DNA of 58,146 nucleotides, from the NCBI RefSeq assembly GCF_004682045.1, contig NZ_QUZT01000044.1, positions 1 to 58,146 of the forward strand, read 5' to 3'. The first letter of the stretch is position 1. Each line of letters opens with the position of its first letter. The position numbers and the translations under genes are program-made. This document shows positions 1 through 8,689 of the stretch, piece by piece. The notes beneath the pieces were generated by a model. The model was given only the letters and a program-made list of their open reading frames with translations, was not told where the DNA came from and did no database searches. This DNA is from Pseudomonas nabeulensis. Its GTDB lineage: Bacteria > Pseudomonadota > Gammaproteobacteria > Pseudomonadales > Pseudomonadaceae.

Positions 1-73
1 GGGATACGACGCTCAGGCCAGCTGCAATAGCCAGGGTTTTGGCGAGACGACGAGGAGTAGTAGTGAAAGTCAT
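1..73 (-). CDS. algF: AlgF, alginate O-acetylation protein (5' end only)
   Basis: Only the first 24 codons are in the window. The protein starts MTFTTTPRRLAKTLAIAAG, a basic n-region followed by a hydrophobic stretch, as expected for the signal peptide of periplasmic AlgF. An AGAGG Shine-Dalgarno lies 8 nt upstream of the ATG at 73. It follows algJ by 16 nt on the same strand, the canonical place for algF, the last acetylation gene before algA. The identity rests on position plus signal peptide, because the mature protein is outside the window. Confidence 0.85.
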   Translation of the reverse strand, partial: MTFTTTPRRLAKTLAIAAGLSVVS

Positions 74-89
74 GTGAGTTACCTCTCTT

Positions 90-1277
90 TCAGTTTTGCG
101 CCCGGTCGGGCGTCTCGGATTTCTGATGTTTAAAAGCGGGGGTGTTCATAGCCATGTTCTGTTGGCGCGAACCGGCTTGTTTAAGCTGCGCAACCCACTG
201 CGGGTCGGCATCACCGATTTCGTTGTTTACCGGCAGATAACGTTCAGGAAACTCCCAGATCAGCACCTGGGGCGGGCTGTTCTTGAAGTCATCGCTTTTC
301 AGGTAGCTGAGCATCGGCAGGATCGGACCGTGGCCGTCTTCCGAATAGTTGATGACGTCGCTGTGCAGGGCTTGCTTGAGCGCACCGACGAAGTTCCAGT
401 TGGGGTTGGCGCTGTAGCTGGTGCCCACCAACGCCACCGGCGTTTCGCTATCGGTAAACAGCGCGTCGTCGCCTTTGCTTTCGGCCAGGTGCGTCACGCG
501 TTTTTCCAGCGGTTCTTTGGGCGGCATCAGGTTTTCGAACAACGGGTCCAGGGGCAGGAACAGACGCAGGTCGCCTTTATGCGGTGCGGTGTTCTCGGCC
601 TCGGTGACAAAGCGTTGCGGCTCGCCGCTCAGCGGGGTTTTTTCGCTGATGGCCTTGGCCAGTTGCTTGGCCGCGATCTCGGCACCGTCCGGGGTCCAGT
701 GGGTGTCGGTGCGCAGGAACACTTGCTTGCCACTCAGCTTGCCTTGTTGCAGCGGGCCGAGCAGGTCGGGTGCCGGGATGTTGTCGGCGGCGACGCGGGC
801 ATGGAAGTCCTGGTACAGGTTGGCGTGGATGCTCGCCGGTTTCACTTCACCGACGTGTTCCGGGTACAGGCGCACTTTGGCCGGCACAATCGCCATGACC
901 AATTGAATGCCCTGGGCCTTGAGCTTCTGGCGCACGCCTTCGACCAGCGCGTAGTTGCCTTGCAGGTTCTGGTCTTCGTTGATAATGGGGTTGAACTCTT
1001 CGTCGCTGTACAACCAGTGATCACGGCCCAGCACCACGCCAGGGCGACCTTCGTTGAACAGCTTGTAGTCCAGCGCCGCCCACAGGTTGGTGCCGATACG
1101 CTTGATCGGGAACTCGTCGTCGTAGTGGGTCTCGACGGCTTTGGTCCAGCGACCGTTAAGCACGGTGGCGTCGGCGTTGGTGCTGAAACCGAAGAAACTG
1201 CGCAGCGACCAGGCGCCCAGGGCCAGTAGCAGCACCATGAACAGGCCGATATAGAGAACGCGTAATGAACGGGTCAT
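90..1277 (-). CDS. algJ: AlgJ, alginate O-acetyltransferase
   Basis: AlgJ is a 395-residue protein held at the inner membrane by an N-terminal hydrophobic segment (residues about 5-28) with an SGNH-like acetyltransferase domain in the periplasm. The catalytic Asp-His motif is seen in RTDTHWTPDGA and the serine motif in GTSYSANPNWNF; both are shared with AlgX. In the family model it receives acetyl groups from AlgI and passes them on for transfer to mannuronate. It lies 11 nt after algI and just ahead of algF, so the three acetylation genes are contiguous. Confidence 0.95.
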   Translation of the reverse strand: MTRSLRVLYIGLFMVLLLALGAWSLRSFFGFSTNADATVLNGRWTKAVETHYDDEFPIKRIGTNLWAALDYKLFNEGRPGVVLGRDHWLYSDEEFNPIINEDQNLQGNYALVEGVRQKLKAQGIQLVMAIVPAKVRLYPEHVGEVKPASIHANLYQDFHARVAADNIPAPDLLGPLQQGKLSGKQVFLRTDTHWTPDGAEIAAKQLAKAISEKTPLSGEPQRFVTEAENTAPHKGDLRLFLPLDPLFENLMPPKEPLEKRVTHLAESKGDDALFTDSETPVALVGTSYSANPNWNFVGALKQALHSDVINYSEDGHGPILPMLSYLKSDDFKNSPPQVLIWEFPERYLPVNNEIGDADPQWVAQLKQAGSRQQNMAMNTPAFKHQKSETPDRAQN

Positions 1278-1288
1278 GGTCGGCTCCC

Positions 1289-2821
1289 TCAGAATTGGAA
1301 GTAAAGGAACGGCGAGAAACTCTGCGCCGACAGTTTGAGAATCGACGCCACGAACAGTGCAAGCACCGCCGCACGCATGGCGTAGCGTGGCCAGTCAGCG
1401 GTCCAGTAGGCCGGTTGCACGGCGGCGTCCTGGCCTACGGTAAAACCGGGCTGGTGGATGCTGCCGGGGTTGTCGCCCGGCACGGCCTTGATCAGGCTCG
1501 GGTCGGCGGGCTTGGTTTTCTCCGCAGGGCGATTGGTGTAGAAATCCCGCAGGCCGAAGAACGCCAACGTTGCATACGCCACCACCAGAGTCGCCACTTG
1601 CAGGCCGGTGAGGCTGGCGCGGTTGAGTTCCGACAGCGACCACTCGCCAAAGCTGAACATCGCGCCGTACATACGGCCGGCGACATGCAGGTTTTCAGCG
1701 CGGAAGATCACCCAGCCCATCACCACCAGCAGGAAGGTGAAGGCCCAGCGCACCACGTTGAAGCTGCGTGGTGAAGTGTTCAGGCCGATGGCTTTTTCAA
1801 TCGCCAGCCACATGCCGTGCCACGCGCCCCACACGATGTAGGTGATGTTCGCGCCGTGCCACAGGCCACCCAGCAGCATGGTCAGGAACAGGTTGCGGTA
1901 GGTGATCAGTGTGCCTTTACGGTTGCCGCCCAGGGTGATGTAGAGGTAGTCACGCAGCCAGGTGGAGAGGCTAATGTGCCAGCGGCGCCAGAACTCGGTG
2001 ATCGACTGGCTGATATACGGCTGCTTGAAGTTTTCCATAAAGCGGAAACCCATCATCAAGCCCAGGCCGATGGCCATGTCGCTGTAGCCGGAAAAGTCAA
2101 AGTACAGCTGCGCGGTGTAGGCCAGTGCGCCGAGCCAGGCATCGCCCGTGGTGGGGTTTTGCAGGGCGAAGCAATGGTCAGCCACCACCGCGAGGGTGTC
2201 GGCGATAAAGACTTTCTTGATAAAGCCCTGCATGAACCGCGTGCAGCCCTCGGAGAATTTATCGAGGGTGTGGGTGCGGTTGTTGAACTGGTCGGCCAGG
2301 TCGCGAAAGCGCAACACGGGGCCGGCAATCAGGTGCGGGAAGATCGCCACGAACGCCGCAAAGTCGATCAGGTTGCGGGTTGCCGGGGTGTCGCCGCGAT
2401 ACACGTCGATGATGTAGCTGATGGACTCGAAGATGTAGAACGAGATACCAATCGGCAACAGCACGTGGGTCAGGATGAACGGCTCCAGGCCCGCCGACTT
2501 CATCATCACGTTGATGCTGTCGACGCCGAAGTTGGCGTACTTGAAGTAGCCGAGGATACACAGGTCGACGGCCACGCCGAGCAGCAGCCAGCGCTGGGCC
2601 GGCTTGGTGCGTACGCCGGCTGCACCGACTTTAAGGCCGATCCAGTAGTTCCACAGCGTCACAGCGGCGAACAGCGCCAGGAAGTCCACTCGCCACCAGG
2701 CGTAGAACACATAGCTGGCAATCAGCAGCAGCAGGTTGCGATAGCGTTGCCCGCTCAAGTAGTACAAGCCGAGGAATATCGGCAAGAACAAAAACAGGAA
2801 CACATTGGACGAGAAAACCAT
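1289..2821 (-). CDS. algI: AlgI, membrane-bound O-acyltransferase for alginate acetylation
   Basis: AlgI is a 510-residue MBOAT-family polytopic membrane protein that moves acetyl groups across the inner membrane for alginate O-acetylation. The start MVFSSNVFLFLFLPIF at 2821 has a GGAGA ribosome site 7-8 nt upstream. The open frame continues further upstream only through the non-coding REP region, so longer starts are rejected. The conserved MBOAT histidine is in GGLWHGANITYIVWGAWHG. Many hydrophobic segments run along the protein, with a soluble-looking stretch near residues 430-460. A 228-nt gap carrying a REPIN separates it from algL, the largest gap inside this operon. Confidence 0.95.
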   Translation of the reverse strand: MVFSSNVFLFLFLPIFLGLYYLSGQRYRNLLLLIASYVFYAWWRVDFLALFAAVTLWNYWIGLKVGAAGVRTKPAQRWLLLGVAVDLCILGYFKYANFGVDSINVMMKSAGLEPFILTHVLLPIGISFYIFESISYIIDVYRGDTPATRNLIDFAAFVAIFPHLIAGPVLRFRDLADQFNNRTHTLDKFSEGCTRFMQGFIKKVFIADTLAVVADHCFALQNPTTGDAWLGALAYTAQLYFDFSGYSDMAIGLGLMMGFRFMENFKQPYISQSITEFWRRWHISLSTWLRDYLYITLGGNRKGTLITYRNLFLTMLLGGLWHGANITYIVWGAWHGMWLAIEKAIGLNTSPRSFNVVRWAFTFLLVVMGWVIFRAENLHVAGRMYGAMFSFGEWSLSELNRASLTGLQVATLVVAYATLAFFGLRDFYTNRPAEKTKPADPSLIKAVPGDNPGSIHQPGFTVGQDAAVQPAYWTADWPRYAMRAAVLALFVASILKLSAQSFSPFLYFQF

Positions 2822-2928
2822 CCCGATCTCTCCATGTTTAACCACAGTCAAGGGCCGCAGCCCCCCCAAACCCCCCCCACGATTTCGAGGGAGGGCGGTA
2901 TTGCAATCTCGCTGACGGAACCGGCTCA

Positions 2929-3024
2929 AAATGTGGGAGGGGGCTTGCCCCCGATGGCGGTGTGTCAGTCACCAGATGCATCCACTGATGCACCGCTATC
3001 GGGGGCAAGCCCCCTCCCACATTT
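2929..3024. repeat. REPIN (two inverted REP sequences) between algL and algI
   Basis: Two inverted copies of a REP with core GGGAGGGGGCTTGCCCCCGA enclose a variable centre of about 45 nt. Each half also forms its own hairpin. It lies inside the alginate transcription unit, between the algL stop and the algI start, so it would be transcribed and could form a strong stem in the mRNA. Close copies occur at 15081, 18987, 20360 and 53553, and one is cut at 58131. Confidence 0.9.
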
Positions 3025-3049
3025 GAATCCCATTCAGTCAGTTAACTTT

Positions 3050-4171
3050 TCAAGAACCTTTGTTGCCTTTTTCATGCGCCGGGTCGTAGACCTTGGTCAG
3101 GTCACCGCCAAGACGGAACGTCTTGAACGGCTGCATCCCGTGCTTGCGCTCGATCACATCCGGGGCGCAGGTGTAGAGGGTGCAGAAGGGTTCGAGCCAG
3201 GCGAATTTCATGTCCTGCTTCAAGTCCTTCATGTCCTGGTCCTTGCCGTTCTTCTTCTCGAAGATGTCCGGGTCTTTGACCCCGGCCAGTACCTTGTCGC
3301 CCAGGCGCTTGAGCGCGCTGTTGTTTTCCTGGCGCAGGTCGACACCGTTGACCAGGGCAAAACTGGCGATCATCGACAGCGGCGGCAGGGCGTAGTTGTG
3401 GTACGACAAGGCGCGTTGCTGACGCCTCAACTCGTTCGGCAGGAAGCCCTGGTCATCGACCTGATTCACGCCGACCTTGTATTCCTTGACCGCCCAATCA
3501 AACAGGTCGCGACGGTTGGTGGCGACGGACGTGGCCATCACCGACCACGCGGCCCAGTAGGAGTGGTTGTTGGTTTTATCCAGCGGCAGGTTGTCCCAGT
3601 CGCTCACCACCTGATCCGCCAACTTGTTGAACCAAGCCTCGATCAGCTGGGATTCCTGTTGATGGTTGGCCAACGGGTGCGAGTCGGAAAACTTCAAGCG
3701 CACATAGGCCGACGCCATGCTGCCCAGCGCCCATTTGCGCATGGACTTGCCGGTGTGGTTGAAGTCCTTGGACATCAACGCATCGGCCTTGGCCCAGCTG
3801 GTGAGCCAGTTCAAGGTGCATTCGAGCTGCTCCGGACGCCCGTCGCGCATAAATTGCATCACGCGCTTGCTGGTGTCTTTTTCCAGCTTGGTGATATCGG
3901 CGGTGCTGTCGCGAAAGGCTTTTTCGGACTGGGTATTCAGGGTGGCGCGCGCCTTGTCCGAACCCTCGTACTTGCTGCGAAATTGCAGCGAGCCGGTGTA
4001 CGGCGCCGGCATGGCGTCGCAGTCATTCTTGAAGTCGCCGGTCTTGAACGCCTCGATCGGGGCGAAGTAGCCCTGGGGCGGACGCAGTGGGGCGGCGGCG
4101 TTGACTGCACCGGCGAACATCGCCAGGCCCAGTAACGTGGGGATCAATAACTTCTGCATAGGTAACCTCAT
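3050..4171 (-). CDS. algL: AlgL, periplasmic alginate lyase
   Basis: AlgL is a 373-residue poly(beta-D-mannuronate) lyase (PL5 family) that degrades alginate in the periplasm and clears misdirected polymer during secretion. The start MRLPMQKLLIPTLLG at 4171 overlaps the algX stop by an ATGA, which suggests translational coupling; a start at MQKLL (4159) is also possible. A signal peptide ends near AGAVNA. The catalytic region NNHSYWAAW (Asn and His) and the Arg/Tyr pair in RRQQRALSYHNY are present. The length is close to the usual 367 residues. Confidence 0.95.
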   Translation of the reverse strand: MRLPMQKLLIPTLLGLAMFAGAVNAAAPLRPPQGYFAPIEAFKTGDFKNDCDAMPAPYTGSLQFRSKYEGSDKARATLNTQSEKAFRDSTADITKLEKDTSKRVMQFMRDGRPEQLECTLNWLTSWAKADALMSKDFNHTGKSMRKWALGSMASAYVRLKFSDSHPLANHQQESQLIEAWFNKLADQVVSDWDNLPLDKTNNHSYWAAWSVMATSVATNRRDLFDWAVKEYKVGVNQVDDQGFLPNELRRQQRALSYHNYALPPLSMIASFALVNGVDLRQENNSALKRLGDKVLAGVKDPDIFEKKNGKDQDMKDLKQDMKFAWLEPFCTLYTCAPDVIERKHGMQPFKTFRLGGDLTKVYDPAHEKGNKGS

Positions 4172-5616
4172 TGCCCGAGCGACGCGGTTTTTTGACCGCC
4201 GCTTGGGAATACGTTGCGTGTGCAAATTTTCGCTTCAACCTTCTGCGCGGCCTGGCCCGCTTCGGGGCCTTGCACTTCCACGGCCAGCAGGTTCTGCGAG
4301 GCCCAGTCTTCATCGGTACGCAGTTCGAAGGCGAAACGCCCGTCTGTATCGGATGTTTCGGGTTTCTCGATCTTGATGTCCTCGTGGCGCCCGTTCATGT
4401 ACCAGAGGGTGGCTTGCAGGGTTTTCACCGACGGGTCGGCGAAGCGGATATCAACCTGGTGATTGGCATTACGCAGGTCTTTGTTCGAACTGTTCACCAG
4501 CAATTCGTTCTTGCCGGGCTTCAAAGAAGTGCTGGCGGTCATCTGCGCGGTCTTGCCTTCGCAGCCGTTGTCCAGCAGCGACATCATCTGGCGGTAGATG
4601 GTCTCCTGGTCCAGGCGATACAGCGGCGAGAACTCCCAGATCAGGATTTTCGGCGGGGTCTTCTGGAATTCATCGCTGCCCAGGTACTGGATCATCGAAC
4701 CTTCCAGGCCGCCGCCGGGGAAGGCGACGTTGAGGATGTCAGCACCGATTTCCTGTTCCAGGAAGCCGGCGAAGTTGTAGTTCTTGCCGCTGTGGCTGGT
4801 GCCCACCAGGGTGATCTGCGGGTTGCCGGAATCGCCGAACAGGTCGCCGTCACCCGCTTCGCCCTTGGGCTCGGTGGTGAACTGGTCCATGTACTGGATC
4901 GCGTAGCTGGTGCCGCACAGCTGCCCGGCCATGTTGTGCAGGGTGCCGGTCTTGCCCATGCGTCCGGAGCGGGTGGTTTCGAATTCACGCTTGGGGATAT
5001 CAGCGAACTCGGGCATGGCGCGCACTTTGGCGCCGACGATTTTCGCGGTGCGCTGGGCGCCGTAGGGGGTCCAGTGTTGGTCGCCGCGGAAGTAGAAATC
5101 GTGGGCCGGCAATTCGTCGGGAAGCTGTTCGTTGGTCAACGGCGACAGGTCCGGCACCACGTAGCCCATCTTGGCGAAACGGCCGAGCATGGTCTTGTAG
5201 TTGCCCAGGGCCTTGTCGAAATCGAACTTGGCTTTCTCTTCCGGGTTGAGCTTGTTGCGGTTCACCAAACCACGGGTTGGTTGGTAGACCACCACCAGTT
5301 CCACGCCCTTGGCCTTGAACGCATCGTGCAGTTGTTGCATGCGTTTGTAGCCGGCCGGTGTGGTATCGAATTCGGTGCGCAGATCTTCCTGGGTACGGAA
5401 CAGCCAATCACCCTGGGCTTGTACCAGCGTGGTGAAGTTCTGCTGATAACGCGTGGTGTAGTTGCGCGCATCATGGGCGGCGGGGCACAGGCTACAGCAC
5501 GGTTCGGCGGTATAGGTCGGTGCCTTCACGTCGTCGGCGCGCACGCCCTGGCTGGCCGCGAGCAGGCCGAGGGTCAGACCCGAAAGGCTCAACAATTTGA
5601 TCATGTGTGGGTGCAT
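4168..5616 (-). CDS. algX: AlgX, alginate acetyltransferase and export-scaffold protein
   Basis: AlgX is a periplasmic protein with an SGNH-like acetyltransferase domain and a C-terminal carbohydrate-binding domain. It performs the final O-acetylation and bridges the secretion complex. I chose MHPHMIKLLSLSG at 5616 (482 residues) because GAGG sits 9 nt upstream; the in-frame ATG at 5625 is too close to that site. A signal peptide ends near GVRADD. Catalytic motifs RGDQHWTPYGA and VGTSHSGKNYNF are visible. Cysteines cluster near the mature N-terminus (CCSLC). It overlaps algL by 4 nt. Confidence 0.95.
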   Translation of the reverse strand: MHPHMIKLLSLSGLTLGLLAASQGVRADDVKAPTYTAEPCCSLCPAAHDARNYTTRYQQNFTTLVQAQGDWLFRTQEDLRTEFDTTPAGYKRMQQLHDAFKAKGVELVVVYQPTRGLVNRNKLNPEEKAKFDFDKALGNYKTMLGRFAKMGYVVPDLSPLTNEQLPDELPAHDFYFRGDQHWTPYGAQRTAKIVGAKVRAMPEFADIPKREFETTRSGRMGKTGTLHNMAGQLCGTSYAIQYMDQFTTEPKGEAGDGDLFGDSGNPQITLVGTSHSGKNYNFAGFLEQEIGADILNVAFPGGGLEGSMIQYLGSDEFQKTPPKILIWEFSPLYRLDQETIYRQMMSLLDNGCEGKTAQMTASTSLKPGKNELLVNSSNKDLRNANHQVDIRFADPSVKTLQATLWYMNGRHEDIKIEKPETSDTDGRFAFELRTDEDWASQNLLAVEVQGPEAGQAAQKVEAKICTRNVFPSGGQKTASLGQ

Positions 5617-5627
5617 AAGGGTCATCC

Positions 5628-7187
5628 TCAGTCCTGCAATTCGGTCTGGCGTTCGACAGGGTCGATCAGCACGGCTTTCTGCTGGCGCACCAGCAGGTCG
5701 AGAATCTCTTCCTGGCGATCACCCAGCACACCGTTGAAGCTGATGCCGCTGGATTTGGTCGGCGCCAGCATCGACACGCGGTACAGCTCCACGCTCAATG
5801 GCGAGTCGATGGACAGCGGCCCGCTGCCGTTACCCGCCAGTTCACCGCCGACCACAATCAGCGACACCTGGGCGTCGAACGGGTCGAGGGCGATGTCACG
5901 GTCGGTGTCGGTCAAGTCCTTGATGTGGCCGTACAGGCCGGTCAGGCCGTTGGCCATCGAGGTGTTCTCGTACAGCTTGATATTCACGCTGTTACGCACG
6001 CGAATGCCGTGGCGACGGTTGGCAATCACCTTGTTGCCCCACAGCAGGTTGTCACCGCTCTCATAGAGGGTGATGCCGTCGGTGTGGTTGCGGTAGAACT
6101 CGTTGTCGGCCACCAGGTTGTTGACGCTGTTACGGTCGAGGACCAGGCCCGAGAGCTTGTTGTCGTAGCTGCGGTTATTGAAGATGAAGCTGTCGTTCAC
6201 TTCCCGGGAAATGATGATGCCGTGCTTCTTCTTGGTGCCGTACACGGTGTTGTCCGCGATGATCAAACCGTGGGAGCGGTCGTGGGGGTCAATGCCGTAG
6301 ACGATGTTGTCTTTATAGGTATTGCCCTTGATCACGAAGTTCGTGGTCTCGTAGCAGTAGAAGCCGTACCACATGTCCGAGAACTCGGAATCAATGATCC
6401 AGCCGGTGGGTTCCGGGCGCTTGAGCACCTTGGCCATGTTCGGCGTGTACTGGGAAATACTGACCCCGTACGACTTACTGTTGGCATAGCCGAAACTGGC
6501 CATCTTGGTCTTGGAGACGTAGGTCTCGGTGCCGCCCCAGGCCAGCAGGAATGGGCGGAACTCCTTCGGCGACTTGAACAGCGCCGGACCGTTGGCCTTC
6601 TCGCTCCAGCCAGTGATCTTGGTGTCGCGCACAAATAGCTGGCCGTCGTTGATCAGGAACGAACCGGCTTCCTGGGACAGGCGCAACTCCTGGGTTTTCT
6701 TGTCGATTTCCAGGATGCCCTTGCGCCCGACCACGATCGGCAACTTGGCCAGGAACACCCCCGGCGAGGTTTCGCTCAGGTACTGCTTGGGCACCTTGCC
6801 CAGCAGATCCTTGAGGTTCATATAGCCGTCGTCGACAAAGATCGCCTGGGGAATGCCGTGCTGGCGCACCACCCATTCGGCCATCTTGTTGTCACCGCCG
6901 ATAAAGTCCTTGAGGGCGTCTTCCTGCATCATGCGGCGGATGCTGATTTTGCCGGGCTTGCTGCGCACGATCTTCTTTTCCATCGCCGCATCGGTGTAGC
7001 CCGACAAGTCAGGCAAGGCTGGCTTGGCCATTTCCAGCGGCGCGGTGGGCGGGCTGGAAATGGTGTAGGTCTTGGCCTGTTGCAGTTCTTTGGCGATGGT
7101 CGGCGCCTTGGCCTGCGGTGCGGTGTCGGCGAAGGCCGTGGCGTTCGCCATCAGCATCGCGGCGACGAGCAACGTGTGAGGTTTCAT
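5628..7187 (-). CDS. algG: AlgG, mannuronan C5-epimerase
   Basis: AlgG converts polymer-level D-mannuronate to L-guluronate in the periplasm and also protects nascent alginate from AlgL. The 519-residue frame from MKPHTLLVAAMLMANATAFA has a GGGAG site 8 nt upstream; in-frame starts further up (7202, 7214) run into algE. The catalytic DPHD motif is in GIDPHDRSHG, inside a right-handed beta-helix of repeated N-x-V/F-x-x-N turns (for example NSFIFNNRSYDNKLSG and NLLWGNKVIANRRHG). It ends 11 nt before the algX start. Confidence 0.95.
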   Translation of the reverse strand: MKPHTLLVAAMLMANATAFADTAPQAKAPTIAKELQQAKTYTISSPPTAPLEMAKPALPDLSGYTDAAMEKKIVRSKPGKISIRRMMQEDALKDFIGGDNKMAEWVVRQHGIPQAIFVDDGYMNLKDLLGKVPKQYLSETSPGVFLAKLPIVVGRKGILEIDKKTQELRLSQEAGSFLINDGQLFVRDTKITGWSEKANGPALFKSPKEFRPFLLAWGGTETYVSKTKMASFGYANSKSYGVSISQYTPNMAKVLKRPEPTGWIIDSEFSDMWYGFYCYETTNFVIKGNTYKDNIVYGIDPHDRSHGLIIADNTVYGTKKKHGIIISREVNDSFIFNNRSYDNKLSGLVLDRNSVNNLVADNEFYRNHTDGITLYESGDNLLWGNKVIANRRHGIRVRNSVNIKLYENTSMANGLTGLYGHIKDLTDTDRDIALDPFDAQVSLIVVGGELAGNGSGPLSIDSPLSVELYRVSMLAPTKSSGISFNGVLGDRQEEILDLLVRQQKAVLIDPVERQTELQD

Positions 7188-7201
7188 AGCGCAGGCTCCC
7201 A

Positions 7202-8689
7202 TCAGAATCTCCACACCACATCAACAAACGCGCGGTGCATGTAAGAGTCGACTTGGCTGCCGTAGGCGTCGCCCGGTTTGAACACGCCTGCACGGAAACG
7301 CACCAGGGCCGACGGTTCGTCGATGGACTGGCTGAGTGCGGCCGGCAGCAGGCCTTTCTTGAAGTACTTGGTGACCACCAGGTCCATCTCTTGGCCCAGG
7401 TCTTTCTTGCCGTCTTCAAGGGGCAGGGAGGTGCTGGACACAATCGCGCCGGTCACGTCATCGGTGTTGTTCTGCACCGCATCGATACCGTTGCTGCCCA
7501 CCGGCTTGTTGCCGTCGACACGCCAGAACTTGTGGTACACCAGGCTGGCGTCGTAGTCCTCACGCAGCTGCCAGGAACCGAACAGGCTCATGGACTGCAT
7601 GTTGTTCATCTCGCCACGGAACGCTTCGCCGAAGCGGTGCACGCGGGACTGGGTGCCGGTCCAGTTCGAACGGTTGCTTTGCAGGCCGTTCTGCTCGTAC
7701 TCGGCGCTGGCGCGGGAATACGCCGCGCCCACTTGCCATTGCGGGTCCAGACGCAGGCGGATACCCAGGTCGGTGGCCCAGCCGCTCACATCATCGCTGC
7801 GCTTGGCGTTCGTTGGGCGGGTGCCGTCGGCGTTCAGGGCGTTGACCGTGTCACGGTCGCCGCGCATGCCGGTGATGCTCGCCCAGTAGTTGACGGTGTT
7901 GGTATTGCGCCAGTTGTAGGCATCGCTGTTGGCTTCGAGGCCGAGCCAGGTCAGGTCGCCGTTCTCGCGTTTGTCCAACGAGTCGGTCGGCACGCCCGGT
8001 TCCGGATAGTCGAGCTTGCCGTTGTCATGGGTATGGTGAGCGCGCAGGCCGACCCACTGGCCAGGCGTCCACTGGTAAGCGCCGTCGGCGTAGAGGTGCT
8101 GGCGGTCTTTGTCGACCGGGGCCAGTTCCTTGAGGTCGGTGCGGTATTCGCTGAAACGCTCGGCGACGCCCACATTGGCCTTGAGCAAAGTGGTGTCGAA
8201 GGTCCAGTTCAGCGCTTCGATATTGGTGTCGCGCCATTGGCCGTCGTCATTGCGCAGGCGTTGGCGACCGAGCTTGAGGATCTCGCCGGGGTAGGGCGTG
8301 AAGCCGCTGTAGCCGACCCAGAACTCGCGCATCGCCAGGTAGTTTTTCTTGGTCTTGCGGTCGTTGTTGCTGGTTTGCTGGTTCTCGTCATCGGCCGACT
8401 GTTGGAGGGTGTCGGTCTCGATGATGTCGCTGGAAGTGACCGCCTGGCCCATGGCATAGGCGCTCCACGCGCCGCTTTCGCCATAGATCCACGGGCGCAG
8501 GTCAAGGCCGACGCCGTTGACGTCGCCGCCTTTTTGCGTGCCCAGGTCGCGGTCGTCTTCGGACTGGCCGGTGATTTTCACTTCCAGGCCGAAGTTCTTG
8601 GTTTCGGTCAGCGCGGCCAGGGTCGGGCACGACCACAGCAGGGCGAAGGTCAGGCCAATACCGGCCTTGACGAAGGGATTGAGCGTCAT
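7202..8689 (-). CDS. algE: AlgE, outer-membrane alginate export porin
   Basis: AlgE is the beta-barrel through which alginate leaves the cell. The 495-residue protein has a signal peptide (MTLNPFVKAGIGLTFALLWSC onward, cleaved near TLAALT) and then alternating amphipathic strands rich in Trp and Tyr that end in a C-terminal Phe (DVVWRF), the usual signal for outer-membrane barrel insertion. The ATG overlaps the algK stop by 4 nt. Length matches the family (about 490). Confidence 0.95.
   Translation of the reverse strand: MTLNPFVKAGIGLTFALLWSCPTLAALTETKNFGLEVKITGQSEDDRDLGTQKGGDVNGVGLDLRPWIYGESGAWSAYAMGQAVTSSDIIETDTLQQSADDENQQTSNNDRKTKKNYLAMREFWVGYSGFTPYPGEILKLGRQRLRNDDGQWRDTNIEALNWTFDTTLLKANVGVAERFSEYRTDLKELAPVDKDRQHLYADGAYQWTPGQWVGLRAHHTHDNGKLDYPEPGVPTDSLDKRENGDLTWLGLEANSDAYNWRNTNTVNYWASITGMRGDRDTVNALNADGTRPTNAKRSDDVSGWATDLGIRLRLDPQWQVGAAYSRASAEYEQNGLQSNRSNWTGTQSRVHRFGEAFRGEMNNMQSMSLFGSWQLREDYDASLVYHKFWRVDGNKPVGSNGIDAVQNNTDDVTGAIVSSTSLPLEDGKKDLGQEMDLVVTKYFKKGLLPAALSQSIDEPSALVRFRAGVFKPGDAYGSQVDSYMHRAFVDVVWRF

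Noticed and set aside
2838..3020. Short ORFs made of REPIN sequence (also at 15012-15273, 20097-20462 and 53511-53807)
   Set aside because: Their translations repeat the same REP-encoded peptide (PPSGASPLPH) at unrelated loci, so they reflect the repeat and not genes.
1817..4135. Open frame of 772 codons opposite algI and algL
   Set aside because: It is the antisense of recognised genes and runs straight through the REPIN, with no plausible start or domain.
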